This document shows positions 10,201 through 22,149 of a stretch of 64,000 bases of DNA, piece by piece. The notes beneath the pieces are model-generated. The model did not search any database. It was not told the DNA's origin and saw only the letters and a program-made list of their open reading frames with translations. Position 1 is the stretch's first letter. Every line of letters starts with the position of its first letter. The position numbers were made by a program, and so were the translations under genes. Origin of the DNA: Micrasema longulum (taxonomy: Eukaryota > Arthropoda > Insecta > Trichoptera > Brachycentridae); NCBI GenBank assembly GCA_022494885.1, contig JAGVSM010003994.1:1-64000 (forward strand). Reading direction: 5' to 3'.

Positions 10201-11230
10201 TGTTGAATTCTACGTTCTCCATTCACACAGATTGCGTATTGGCGAAGGCTTGCGTAAAAACTTGAATGTAATTGAATTTCACAACGAAAGGGTCAGTGAA
10301 AAACGTACATAAAAGAAAATTGTTGCAAATGAACCGGGTTTTTAGTGCCGTGATTTTTTATTTATGCTTTATTAAGTTAGTTTATAGCGACTAAAGAACT
10401 AATATAAGCATTTCATAACATTACATTTTTTTTATCAAATGACTCGCGAACGTATTTCATCAAATTAATGAGAAAAATTTCGATACTTTTTTTTATTTTT
10501 ATTTCTTCAAGTAACTTATTGTACAGCTATAATCTCTTGTACCATTGTAAAAATTCGTTTTGAGACTTTTTTTCAACTCATTGGTAAACTTATCTTTTTT
10601 ATCCCTAGTTTTATATGCATTTTTATTATTTTTTTATTATTTCAAAATACAAAAATGTACAAAAACACAATTGTATTCCCATGAGTTAGCAAACTCATTC
10701 TGGGATTGATACAATTAAAGATTATCAGATAAAAATAAAAATACATTTAGTTGAACATAATTAAAACAAAAATGGACATATCTCGGAGACCTTTTTAAAA
10801 ACAAATTATAACATATTATTTAACATTAAATTACATGGGTCAATGGTTATCGAGAAATAATTTGAGGAAATGATTTTTTAGTGTTATTTGATTTCCATTC
10901 GTAGACTGGTAAGAAATTGATTTAAAGTGAATAGGCAGGAGGTTATATTGAGGCATGACATTGTTGGATAAATTTATTGTATACAGGAGAGGATCAAAAA
11001 GTAGTAGGACTGGTTTTTTTTTTTCATTGAACTAATCGGTACAAATTCTTAGTAGGGTCAAAGCACCAATGAATGACCGTTTAAGATTCAGCTTGTAGTG
11101 AAATCAACATTAAATGTATAAATTTCATTATTTAAGCATACAAAATAAAAGAAAACAGTAAAAAACACATAAAATTTTCTTAGTACTTTTAACTTTTTTA
11201 TTGAAATACGAATATTACAATTATAATTAA
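10201..11230. other. AT-rich stretch, possible LINE 3' end
   Basis: No gene seen. On the minus strand, 10690-10620 reads like a LINE 3' end (CATGGGAATACAATTG leading to an AATAATAAAAA tail), but no coding part could be attached with confidence. Confidence 0.3.
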
Positions 11231-11589
11231 TATTACTCTTTGAAAATAGCAGAATCACCAGTGAATGACCACTACTACCTCAGTAAAAATAATACTCAGA
11301 TTTAGTTATATAATAACATTATAAAACACCCTAACACATTGGAATATGGATATATTAAAAGAATTTCATAAGAAATAGCATCAAATAAAACACTTACCAC
11401 ACTATCAATCTCAGAACAATAGCGGTGAGACGCACTATTACCTTTTGACAACTCACAGTTCAAAACTGATAGATTTGTTTCTTACCAAAAGATGTGCCCG
11501 CCTACCGCTTTTGTCATAGTGTTAAAAGTTTTTTGACTGGACACATGTAGCAATTCTTATTACATTGTGTTTTATTAACCAATGGTCAT

Positions 11590-12100
11590 TTACTGGGGGG
11601 TGGCCTCGAAATAGTACCCTTGAGCTTCGATACAACGCCTATAACGCGATTCCCACTGCGCGAACGCCTTCTGGAACTCGCTTTCTGGAATCCCCTTCAG
11701 AGATGCCTTAGACGTCTTATACGGAGCTGTATCGATTTTCCTTGAGGTTCCGCTTGAGCCGAGAAAAAGGAAGAAGATAGGCGGTGCCAGATCTAGACTG
11801 TAGGGGGGGTGAGGCAACGTGAGACCCTGTCTTTGGTCAGAAACTCCTTTACCAGCAGCGCGGTGTGGCACGGCGCGCGTTCCCGGAACAGCTTATGCCA
11901 CTCGAACACTGTTGAGGATCTTCGTTGCAATTTTCCCGAGTTTCACGCAGAATTTGATGAAATTTTTCTCCACCTAGGATCGCAACGACACTTCTTAGCA
12001 GAGGTTCACGGAAATCAACGTGCTCAATTTCCGCTTGCCGAAGGCTCCCCACTACCACGCCCAGGTGGTCCGACCCCTCTCCGCCGCTAAGGTCGCGCTA
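11590..12100 (-). pseudogene. mariner transposase relic: HTH fused to C-terminus
   Basis: Minus-strand frames spell two ends of a mariner transposase. From about 12100 down: VKLGKIATKILNSVRVA and, frame-shifted, VFEWHKLFRE (the second HTH region). Immediately after comes APCHTALLVKEFLTKDRVS, then LTLPHPPYSLDLAP and the C-terminal SLKGIPESEFQKAFAQWESR, ending at 11590. Everything between the HTH and the stretch just after the second catalytic Asp is deleted. The third Asp region reads LAPPIFFLF where mariner normally has a CD pair, so the enzyme is dead. The frame 11871-11590 is a fragment of this relic. Confidence 0.75.
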
Positions 12101-12294
12101 CATAAAATTCTACTACTTCTTGATACTACCATGCATTTTATTTTATTTTTACCTTTAATTATTTTATGTACAAAAATGTCTACATTATGATATTTTATTT
12201 ATTGCAACCTGTAAGCAACCCATTTTTTTGTGCATTATTTCTACTTATATTGAGATGTGCAAATGTAGTGTCAGAAAAAAAGAAAGAAAAAGAA

Positions 12295-12690
12295 AAAAAT
12301 AAATAAAACGTAATAGCCCCCTTAGTTAGACGCTGTACATTGTAATAAAACAATAAATATTTTTCATAACATAGAATATCCTCTTAAAGTACACCGCCAA
12401 CACATGTTTCGATCATTTGTCTCACTCTGTTCCATTGCAATATTGCGTATTGTATTTTTTTTTCAACTTATTTTTAAATGTACCTACACTTAAGATAATA
12501 TTTAGTTTTATATAAATTATCCATACACTGTATAATATTCACCAGATGCCCATTAGAGGGTAAAAGCGCTAATTGGTCAAAATAAATAAGTGGAAGTGTA
12601 CAAAGTATTTTAAAATTAATAACTTATATGTAAATATAAGTTATTACATCATTACAATGGAATTCCATCAAGAATTGTCAATAAATAATT
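12295..12690 (+). repeat. Penelope-like-arm repeat family P, copy 1
   Basis: This block recurs in inverse orientation at 60985-61370: shared markers are ACATTGTAATAAAACAATAA, CTCTGTTCCATTGCAATATT, AGCGCTAATTGGTC, the palindrome AACTTATATGTAAATATAAG and a terminal CATTACAATGGAATTCC. The end block is also related to TTACAATGAACTTCCATCAA at 28.99 and 40.59 kb, where a hammerhead-like motif precedes it. The GCGCTAATTGGTC segment occupies the corresponding position, so I class it as the terminal part of a Penelope-like or related non-autonomous retroelement; this is inference. Confidence 0.5.
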
Positions 12691-13046
12691 TGAATGAAAA
12701 AATGTAAACTATTTTATTTCATCTGCAACTATCGGTTAATATATTTTAACACTTTTCTAATGAGGTAAGAAAATTTCATACTTTTTTTAAATTAATAACT
12801 TATAAAATAAGCAATAATCTGTATTTATCAGAACAGATTTTTTCGAATTTCGAAAATGCCAGGCGTGATTTAATTCACTTAGTCCTTATCAGGGAAAATG
12901 TAATATATAATCATAAAAAGACCGATCAATCTCTGTCTTTTTCCAAACCCAACTACTTACCCTTGTTTTACCTTTCTAATTTGACACCTGTTAACATTCC
13001 CCCTTTGCATTTAAAAAATGGTCTTTTTATTTATTATGTCACAACG
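12691..13046. other. AT-rich stretch, nothing recognised
   Basis: No gene or shared repeat recognised. Confidence 0.4.
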
Positions 13047-13048
13047 TA

Positions 13049-13293
13049 AAGCTAGGGTTTCCTAGGATAGCGGTGCCCGTATTTTAACGGCCGTAGTGAA
13101 CGGTGATGCGGTGGACAGCCGTCGTAACGATGACTAGAGTGTGGTTTCCTATGAAAACGGTGTTATCAACACCATTTAACACCATTTCCCTATGAAACCA
13201 CTCTCTAGACGACGTTACGACGGCTTCCCACCGCATCACCGTTCACTACGGCCGTTAAGATACGGGCACCGCTGTCCTAGGAAACCCTAGCTT
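13049..13293. mobile_element. Palindromic MITE (family M), copy 1, TA target site
   Basis: A 245-bp near-perfect inverted repeat. It starts AAGCTAGGGTTTCCTAGGA and ends TCCTAGGAAACCCTAGCTT; the arms (CGGTGCCCGTATTTTAACGG against GCCGTTAAGATACGGGCACC) pair almost to the centre. TA dinucleotides flank it at 13047-13048 and 13294-13295, as expected for a TA target-site duplication (Tc1/mariner-type). It has no coding capacity, so it would need a transposase in trans. The second copy is at 18009-18243. Confidence 0.85.
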
Positions 13294-13295
13294 TA

Positions 13296-15129
13296 CGTGA
13301 ACAGTTATTTAAAAAGATTTTTAAGAACGTTATTACCTACGGTGAAGCCCACTCTTAATAATCGAATGAAAAAACTCATTTATCGATCATAAAAATTAAT
13401 TGATCTAACGATTCATTCTGAATTTGATTGTTTTATGGGACTTACCCGAAAACTAATGCCCTCTGCGCCTGCGCTATATTGTCTTAAGGACAGGACAGAT
13501 GATTAATCGTATATTTTTTGTACGTAAACAGCAAAATAATCAAAACATGCAAAACACTTATTACGCAGCACGTATCTCAAATTGCTTACAGTAAGGTAAA
13601 CAGATAATGGCTTCAATTCTCTACTTGGAAGTAAATAAATTACTATGAACAACTACTAAAAAAGCAATAGCACCCTTAGGTACCATCAGTAGTAGTAGAT
13701 CAGTAGTTCATTAGATCAGTCAAATTCTGTATTTTATTTAACATGCAAAAAAAACACATCGAAGCATAACGTTGCTATCTTCTGTCATATTTATTTTATT
13801 TATTTAAAAATTCAAGTACAAAGAATAAGAACTTTGCGGACGTATTGCTCAAAGCAATATCTTCCAGCCAGTCAAAAATAGACTAGTCAAAAGAAGAGTT
13901 AGTCAAAAATGTGTACTTAAAAACGAAAATATACATTAAAAAAAATATCATTAATTAAAACTAACAGCTGTTTTTTTTTATTGGTAAAAGGCTTGCGCAT
14001 ATTAACTTTTAAAATACATTATGCTATACATATTATAGAATTAGGAATGTGGAATCAGATCATGAGAATAGAAGGAGAAAAAAACAGGAACAAAGGAAAG
14101 AAAAGAGATAAAAATACATATTTTTAAAAAAACATTAAATTTCAGGGAGTTTAGGATTCTGAGAAAATATTTATAGTAATGTTTCAGGCGTTTCTTGAAG
14201 ATGCATTTTTTTATAAGAAGAGGTAGCTCATTTCAAAGCAGCTTGAATGGAAAAAGAATAGCTGAAAATTGATGTGCTATGTCGAGGAATTTATTTATTT
14301 ATTCATTCAAAATTACATTCGTTTAAATATAACTGAACTTATTAAGGCTTTTTAGGCTGCGCCCGTGTCAAAATATAATAATTAACAATAAAAAATACAT
14401 GGTAAAATTAATAAAATTCAAATATAATGACATGTGATGCAATATAATAACAATCTAGAAAAAGGGTATAAGTAATAAATAATAAAATTCCAAATAATAC
14501 AATTTAAAAAAGATAATCAGACATAAATATTAAAATGTTAATTATAAATTACACAAATTTAGATTCATACATAATCAAATATACAAAATAACAGTATCAT
14601 TGAAATCAACAAAATAAAAGTATACTAGTAAAATATAGTAGTATTGAAAAAAAATATATTATCAATGAAAGTAAACGAAAAATAATAAGAGTATATATAT
14701 ATATAAACATAATTTTAATGATAATTGAGATATGGTTTCTTTAAACTTCTTTTGGGTTTCTACACTGTAGTAAAAAATAGGAGTAATAAATAATATGCCA
14801 AATAATATTGAGTACTAAATTAAATAATACAAAAATACATAATGAAAACAACGTAAAAATGAAATGGAATGAAAAGTGTTTTCTCCTGAGAAAAGCGCAT
14901 GAAGAGACCATGATCAGAAAGGTAAATGAAATTCTCAGCAAGATTTATCACACCCAACTGTTGTAGGAGCACACAGAAGTATTCTAAAGCTATTTAAGTT
15001 TTACACTTTCAACCGAATTGAATATCAAGGAAACTGTTTAGTGTAATTTATTTCATATGTAAATTTGTCATTTTCTGTTCAATCTTTTTTTTAAAGGAGA
15101 CAAATCATATATTTAAAGATTGCCTATCA
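13296..15129. other. AT-rich intergenic with a LINE 3' tail
   Basis: No gene recognised. A TTTATTTATTTATTCATT run at 14290-14307 followed by a G/C-richer block (GGCTGCGCCCGTGTC at 14356) has the look of a LINE 3' end in minus orientation, but no protein segment follows. A TA run lies at 14692-14704. Confidence 0.35.
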
Positions 15130-15560
15130 TGCAGATTATGTGGAAATAAATATAAATTTGGAAATACGACGATGAAAGTAGGCTGAATGTTGTTGCCATG
15201 TGATCTCTTAGGCGAATGTGTGATATAAAAACTATAAGCGAAAACTGCCCAAATGTTGAGATCCGTGCAGTATGTAAAACTGAAACAATCATAACGGACA
15301 AAATTAAGAATGGAGTGCTTCGTCGGTTTGGACATATAGAGCGAGCGAGTTGTAATTGGGACTCCTGGCCTGTTGTAGTGAAAAAAAAAACATTAAAATT
15401 CATTGTAAAATTAGAGCTTTTCAGGCGTTCCCATAGACTCCAGGCTCTTTGGCGAAGTGGGGCAGCGAAGGTGTTTACCCGTCCAGTTGTAAACATTTCG
15501 GAGGCAGTGCAATACCTAGGCAGTCTGAATAATTGCCTGTATGAATTATTTTAGATACTG
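15130..15560 (+). pseudogene. RTE-A fragment fused to a SINE2 tail
   Basis: Bases 15160-15347 match RTE-A: markers are GTGATCTCTTAGGCGAATGT and, in frame, VEIRAVCKTETIITDKIKNG then VLRRFGHIER. At about 15348 the match stops and the SINE2 tail begins (TTGTAATTGGGACTCCTGGC, then TGTTGTAGTGAAAA). The open frame 15216-15554 runs through the junction for 112 codons, but its second half is SINE-derived and then unrecognised, so it is a chance fusion. Confidence 0.6.
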
Positions 15561-16309
15561 AAAGGGAAAACATGCTAAACGGCTTGACAGAGGTGACGAA
15601 GCCGATGAGGAATCCAAACTTATTGGCTAATTCAACTAACGTTAAAGCATTTTTTTATTTTGTAAGCGAATGGGTAGAAAAATGGGAGGAACTGGGTAAA
15701 GGCCTACCATGAGTACTAAATCAGTTTAAAATAAAAGGATTCATACTTGGATACTAGCATTGGTTGTCTGAACTGAACTCTTGTCCGTCTATGTTGTTTT
15801 TGTCCCATAGAAGGGAAATGGTAAATTACAAATCTAAATAGTAGACTAACTCAAGAGAACCACGCACCGACCATGCTCTAGAACCCGTTTCGTCTGCTTT
15901 AAGGTCTGAGAGATTGTTAGGACGATTAAAGTCTTTGCATAGGATTGTTTCTACTGTTGGTATTAGGAAAATGGTTTTTGCGAGGAATTCAGTACTATGA
16001 CGAAAAGTAATTTCGCCTGAGTTCGATAGGGATCATGTTAGGATCTGTGTTAGGATTTTGCCGGTAGTGCCTTAATAATTTGATGTTCCTCCGTGATTTG
16101 GCATGGATACGTATTGTTTTTTTTCTGTTGCTTGAGTGCATGTTGTATAGGGCAAATTATTCTACTGTTTTCTATATGTATTTGGGTTTCGTGTCGTTGA
16201 TTGATTTGTTTGTATTACTACGTTATTCTTCCTTTCCGAGGCGGGATCTGGAGCGTGCGGCCGCGGTCTCAATTTGGAACTAACACTGTATTCCTCCACT
16301 GTCACACTG
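15561..16309. other. Intergenic, nothing firmly recognised
   Basis: May include 3' sequence of the minus-strand LINE that follows, since that element's protein relic ends nearby, but I could not define a boundary or tail. Confidence 0.3.
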
Positions 16310-16965
16310 GTAGATTAGAAAAAGGTGATTGTGCTGACCATGTGTATTTGATTGATCACAAACTGACAATACTGCAGTGAAGGGTACAGTGAAATTTTTT
16401 TAAGTTTATTTGTTTTGTTATTTTCGCGGTTTGATTGTAAAGGAATATTAAATTTTCGCTTAGTTAGTTTAAAAAAAATTGATATTGACATGCGAAACTG
16501 AAGAAAGACTAAAGTCTTTATGAACATTTTCGGGAAAGGGGTGGATGCTTTCATTGTATGAATTATTATACGTGACCCTTAGTTTATTTCATGCTGCTTG
16601 CGTATAATTGCTCCATAGTTCCGCTGTATACATAGACGTCAAATACAAAGTAAAAATGATTTTCTTCACTTCGTAACTGCACTGAAAGAAGCGTCTTGCT
16701 AGTATAGAGGCCCTGACATTGATAGCTCTTCTCTGTCTCTCTATGTCCTGATCATCTTTACAATCATCAGTCAGTATGTGCCCTAAATACTTGACTTTTG
16801 CCGTTACCGATAAACTGTTGTTGTCTAGGAATACAGGTGGTGATGGGTGCACGAATTCAAAAAATGACCTCTAGTGTTTAAATATAAGTACGGCAGATTT
16901 TTCGGCATTGTCAATAATACCATATCATCTGCATAACTAATATTGTCAGCGCAGACGCCGTTAAC
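16310..16965 (-). pseudogene. Non-LTR retrotransposon RT relic with YADD motif
   Basis: Reading leftward from 16965, the minus strand gives VNGVCADNISYADDMVLLT, the catalytic YADD box of reverse transcriptases, followed by a deletion and frame change. The frame 16852-16589 then reads SVTAKVKYLGHILTDDCKDD and SMYTAELWSNYTQAA, the segment after the palm in LINE proteins of the I/Nimb-like type. Beyond its stop, NKLRVTYNNSY continues the same family. The 5' part (endonuclease, fingers) is missing. Strand and order are unambiguous; the clade is my best guess. Confidence 0.75.
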
Positions 16966-17769
16966 ATGACAATTTTAAGTATTCGGGTAAGTTACTGTAT
17001 TGGTTTAAGTCCACTGCATAGTATTTTTGACTGTCCTGCATTTGTCTTTGCTTTTTATTGTTGTAGTATTGTTGTTGCCTAGTATTATATTTGTGTATGT
17101 AAGCATTTTTAGTTACTGTTATGTCATCGTCTTGTATGTTTCCAATGGAATTTTGTGTACAATTTTTATCACGTATATATCAAACCAGCGTGGTTTTTCG
17201 TAGTCGTAGAAGGCATGTTTGATAAGGTGAATATAAGTTTCATGATCTTATTTTATTGCCTTTGTCTGCCTTATTACCGGTTCCCCGAAGGCATAAAATA
17301 AAAATAATAAAAATTCTCACAATATAACATTGCTATTAAGAAATGGATAGTGGAGGTGGGTTGCGCACGGATCGATGGGTAAAATGTGTGTACTGTTTAT
17401 GAAATTTGTTCTTTTGGTCTATATAAATGTTTTTTATGATTATTTTGGTTTTTTATTGTTTATTATGTTATTGATAATTAGGTTAATTAGATTGCTTGCG
17501 TTTTTTTATTTTTGTTATTATTATGTTAACTTTGTTAAATAGCTAATCTTAGGCATGTTTTGCATTTTGTAAAATGTTTCCCTTGGCATGGGACAGTGAA
17601 GGAACATTATTCTGTATAAAAAAAAGAATACAAACATTGTAAAAGTATAAATAAATAAATAAGTAAAGGAAAAGCAGGCATGCACCAATGGTGGAGAAAA
17701 TACAGAAGTTTCTTCGTTACCTGTACATAGGAGAGTATTGATACTATCCATTGCATTATCCATCATTAT
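16966..17769. other. AT-rich stretch, nothing recognised
   Basis: No supported gene. A minus-strand frame at 17766-17521 looks like chance sequence. Confidence 0.4.
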
Positions 17770-18437
17770 CTATTTTAGGTTTGCTAGGTATCACAAATTT
17801 GTGGGCCAGATGGAGCACTGCCTCGCTTATAATGGCCTTTAAACTTCTGAATGGGTTAATTTATAATCCTAAAATTTTAGAGGAGACCACAGATCAAATT
17901 TACCATTAATAATGCCTGTGGGGAGAATGATTAGTCTGTTGAACAGCCTACCGAGAGAGGTGGAGTTTTTCCATGCTAGGATTACCGGTTTTAGACTCTT
18001 CCTCTCTAAAGCTAGGGTTTCCTAGGACAGCGGTACCCGTATTTTAACTGCCGTAGTGAACAGTGATGCGGTGGACAGCCGTCGTAACGGTGACTAGAGA
18101 ATGGTTTCCTATAAAAACGGTGTTGATAACACCGTTAAAAAATAAAACCACTCGCTAGTCACTGCTACGACGGCTGCCTACCGTATCACCGTTCACTACG
18201 GCCGTTAAGATACGGGCACCGCTGTCCTAGAAAACCCTAGCTTTACTATGTATTATGATGTGGATTAATGACTTATTCGTCTTTTTTACTATTGTTTCTA
18301 AGGACTTTATGTTGGACCATAATAATTTATTGTGCTTTTTTTTACATGTTTTTGTAATTACCAAATAATTATAATATATGTAAATTGTAACTTACAGTAG
18401 TGCTGTATTGTACATTTAAATGAATAAATAAATAAAT
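17770..18437 (+). pseudogene. LINE C-terminus and 3' end, interrupted by MITE M
   Basis: Frames give MAFKLLNGLIYNPKILEE and, after a shift, LPLIMPVGRMISLLNSLPRE then FFHARITGFRLFLS, the typical end of a Jockey/CR1-like LINE protein. The palindromic MITE sits at 18009-18243 in the final codons. LINE 3' sequence resumes after it and ends in an AATA-repeat tail (AATAAATAAATAAAT, 18422-18436). The 5' part is absent. Confidence 0.65.
18009..18243. mobile_element. Palindromic MITE (family M), copy 2, TA target site
   Basis: A 235-bp inverted repeat with the same termini as the copy at 13049 (AAGCTAGGGTTTCCTAGGAC and CCTAGAAAACCCTAGCTT), flanked by TA at 18007-18008 and 18244-18245. Slightly more diverged at the centre. 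Inserted in a LINE C-terminus, so younger than that LINE. Confidence 0.85.
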
Positions 18438-18899
18438 ACACTCTTCCGTTATCCGCATGTGTACCTACGACACATCGATCATTTTTCCTGCCTCTGTGTT
18501 TTTGTTTGACATTTTAAAATGTGGTACATATAATTATGAAAAAACACAAGGACTTTTATTTATTTTAGGATTTATTTTATTATTTTCTTTATATTTCGAA
18601 AACATACAGTATAACTACATAGTTTTAAAGTATACAAAATAAGATTTATTTCTAATGGAGCACTGAAGTTTCCATATTAAATACGAGTAATATGCTAAGG
18701 TTATCAATTATCAACTTTAATTATGAAAATAGTTTAAAAATTAAAATCAAAGTAAAAAAGTTTTATTGACAGTTTCCAGTTAGTTTTTACATAAATAATA
18801 TTAAAATGAAATAAACACACTAAAAGTAATTCAAAAGTAAGAATGAAAAAACGTGCTCAAATGCAAAAAAAATGCGTTTTCAGATAGGAAAAATATATA
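18438..18899. other. AT-rich stretch, nothing recognised
   Basis: No gene recognised; short frames are composition-driven. Confidence 0.4.
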
Positions 18900-18901
18900 T
18901 A

Positions 18902-19585
18902 CAGGTAAACGTCGTTTTGCGCCGGTTCGATTTACACCGATGTACGCCGATAACTACGCCGGTTGGTGCCGGCGTGGGATTCCCCGGTTCGGCCGACACC
19001 AAACAACAGTAGGCGCCGCGATTCTAATAGCAGGCACACTTTTACACGTTGTTTTATTTTATTACCGTTTACGCGAGTAGCCTATTGTGTATGTGAAGTT
19101 GTTTCCTAGTTAGTTTTCGTTTTGCTTTTAAGAAAAATAAAAAGGTATGATTACATTTTTTATTTTATTATTATTAAAAATAAAATAATGTTGAAATATT
19201 TGTGGTTTATGCTATGATTCTGCAAGAAAGGAAGCAACAATCAAAACAAATTGGAATCGGATGCTTTTTTCAAAAAAGTGAGAGAATTTAATTTAGTACC
19301 GATAAACTGGTGAGTTAGCATTTATTATAAAAAAAAACATTATTTATATCAAGAGATTATTATTTATTTTGTAAACGAGTTTAAACTGTATTTATTAAAT
19401 ACATTTATAATTTATGTTGAATATATATAGGATCTGTATTAAATAAACATGTTAGATTGTTCTTAGAATTTTAACACCAAACCTAACCTTATATCTTCCA
19501 TTATATTTGTGTTCATTTTACGCCGATTTTTTTTTACGCCGGTGTCTCTCGAAACGGAACCCCGGCGTAAAACGACATTTACCTG
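18902..19585. mobile_element. pogo/Tigger-like non-autonomous DNA element
   Basis: Ends are inverted: CAGGTAAACGTCGTTTTGCG on the left against the complement of GTAAAACGACATTTACCTG on the right, extended by CGCCGG-containing subterminal blocks on both sides. A TA precedes the left end; the right flank is TT, a likely mutation of the TA duplication. CAG-starting termini and a TA target suggest the pogo group. The 684-bp interior has no transposase; the frame at 18853-19080 overlaps the left end and is not protein-like. Confidence 0.6.
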
Positions 19586-22149
19586 TTTACAAATTTAAGG
19601 GATTCAAAAAAGACAATAAATTTAAGTTAATTTAAAAAAAAAAACATTTTTATTTATATATCATGTCTGTTGGCCTTCATAAATAAAATTATATGTTTTT
19701 GGTGAGTAGCTATTAGTAGGGTATTGAATTGGGAGAAAAATATAATTGATATCTTTTTTGATAACTTATTTTACATTGTAACGATTATATTAAATCCTGC
19801 CCCATTTAAGCAGCTCGTTACTAAGCACGGGTCCAAAAAATATTTTTTGGTACGTCAAAATTCAAGTGTGGCAATACCATGTCAGACCGTGCATTTTGAA
19901 AAGCAAAGACCGCCCGTGACAAGCGAAATTCGTGAATAAACGTGTAACTTAACAAAAGCTAGGACGTATTTTTTTTATATCGTATGAGCATCGCCTTTTG
20001 GCATGCTTCCTAAAACCCCCATTTTATTTTTTATATTTCAAATATATGGTATATTACCATCTTTATAATGGATTTTCATTCCATCTGTCTAAATCTTGAC
20101 AATTCACTTCAAGTTTTATATATAAAATCTGAATTGTTTAACCCGATGCCGCATATACGGCAATAAGGTCAGTTGGAGTTTTATTTAGAGGAATGACGCG
20201 GACAGCTGTGGCTTACGCTAAGATGTTGGCCGGATGTACCTTTAAAAACTGGAACCTTTCACAAAATACTCCGGCTATTTGAAACAAAAAAAACTTAGAA
20301 TGTCTACAAAGAAGGTTTTAAGAATTTAACGTGGATGATTGGTGTCAAGAATCAAATATTAAATTTTTATTTCATTTCCAAATCATTAGCAATATGGACT
20401 TCTAGATTTTATATTTAGCTAGGTAAACACACAAAGCTTTATAATTTTTGCTTGCAAGAATAAAATTGTAATTTCTAGAAAATGCCTTTTTCATTTTGCA
20501 ATTACCTGGTTTACATATTTTAATTAGCAATACACAGTGATTATTGAGGCTCCGAGATTATTTAAATTCCTAATCCTATTTTTTATCTTGATTCTGTGGG
20601 AAGGTCAGACATAATTATTGTCCACATTTTGGAGAGATTCTCATCTTTACTGATTGAGCGACACTGGTGAATAGCGTATATTTTGTGATGGATTTGATCT
20701 GCATTTATTTGTTCGGCTCATGTTTTGCATTGCACGCACAGAGAGAAGCTGTCAACCAATAAAGGCAGCCCTTAATTTTCTGGTAAATTTTTGAAATCTG
20801 TTGATACATTGAGTATTGACATTCTCTTTATATATTAAAATTGGACATTTTACACACTCCTCACAAAAGGATGTTACAATATAAACGTTTATGTTTAAGT
20901 TAGAGATTTAAAACATAGTAAATAAGTTAGTCCTAAATGCCTAGACTTTCATATTTCCATTTCTAAAATTTTCTCTACCTCTGTTAAAATATTATGTCAA
21001 TCAAAATAAATACATTGCTGAACACTAAAAATCACCAAAGTTCAAATTATTTACTTACTGTCATTTGTATTTTGATATTCCACAAAGTAAACGTTTAAAC
21101 AATAAACCTCATTAGCAAATCTACCCTTTCATATTATGATAGGTAAGAATCTATGTTTTAAAAATACATAAAGTTTATTAGTTGTTTTCATAGCCATACC
21201 AAAAAAACCCTGAATATTCAGGAGAAATAATGCCTTATTTTAAAGAAAACATTATGTCGAAAACCTTTGCTTTTACAAAATGGAAACATTGTAAATGTAT
21301 TCAGAATATATTAGAAACAAATATATGAGAATTTATTCTTTTTCGATAGCGTCTGTAAGTAAAGTTTTCATGTAAATGAAACTTCTGTCGGGAAAATATT
21401 ATTTTGTATGAGTTCACTCAATGCTCTCAAAGTAAACCGTATATTAATATTAACATGTTTGCAAAGGCAAAACCTTCTGTAAAACAATTTGATCTGATAA
21501 CTAAAAAAGTAAACGAAAATACTTCAAATCGTTCTCAAATGTTTTTAAGGCAATACTATTTGTGGCTCAATGATATTTTAGAATTTTGCTTGTTGAGAGG
21601 TGGGGCTCCTACTTCAGTTGGAGGTAAATAGAAGGAACGAGATTGGTGTTCCAAGGTGTATTTATAATTATTATTTATTTTTAAAACAAATTATGTACGT
21701 TTACAGTAAGTTTAAGTACATCTGCATATAGGCGGGTATATTACCTATTTTAAGGCTTCTAACCTACCCAAACCATTCAATTTGATAAATTCAGTGGTAT
21801 ATGAACATATTGTCGGTATATCATAATATTTTCATTGCAAAATAAAATATTTATAGTTATACGTATTTATTTAAATATATTTTAAATAATTTAAATTGAC
21901 TAACATCTACACTTTTCTATAAAGGGGGGGGTAAAGAGGAAACGAAAATGGGATGAAAAAAGTGAAAACTAAAATATTTAGTAAGTGACATGTCAACTGT
22001 GATTTGAATGCTAATTAAGAGAGGGCGTCTCTGATATTAATGATTAGATTATTCCACAATCGAGCAGCTACTATTAGTTGAGCCGATCGTTTGTTTGGAT
22101 GTATTTAAGCCAGAAGAATCAAATGTAAGTAGATACTGGCTAATTTTGG
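19586..22149. other. Long quiet stretch, nothing firmly recognised
   Basis: No known element or gene could be recognised in 2.5 kb, the longest such stretch here. Two plus-strand frames (19724-19939 and 21404-21631) were inspected; neither has a domain pattern or convincing splice sites. Confidence 0.4.

Noticed and set aside
15105..15496. Two minus-strand open frames of 76 and 127 codons
   Set aside because: They overlap RTE-A sequence and a SINE2 tail in antisense; no protein family is visible.
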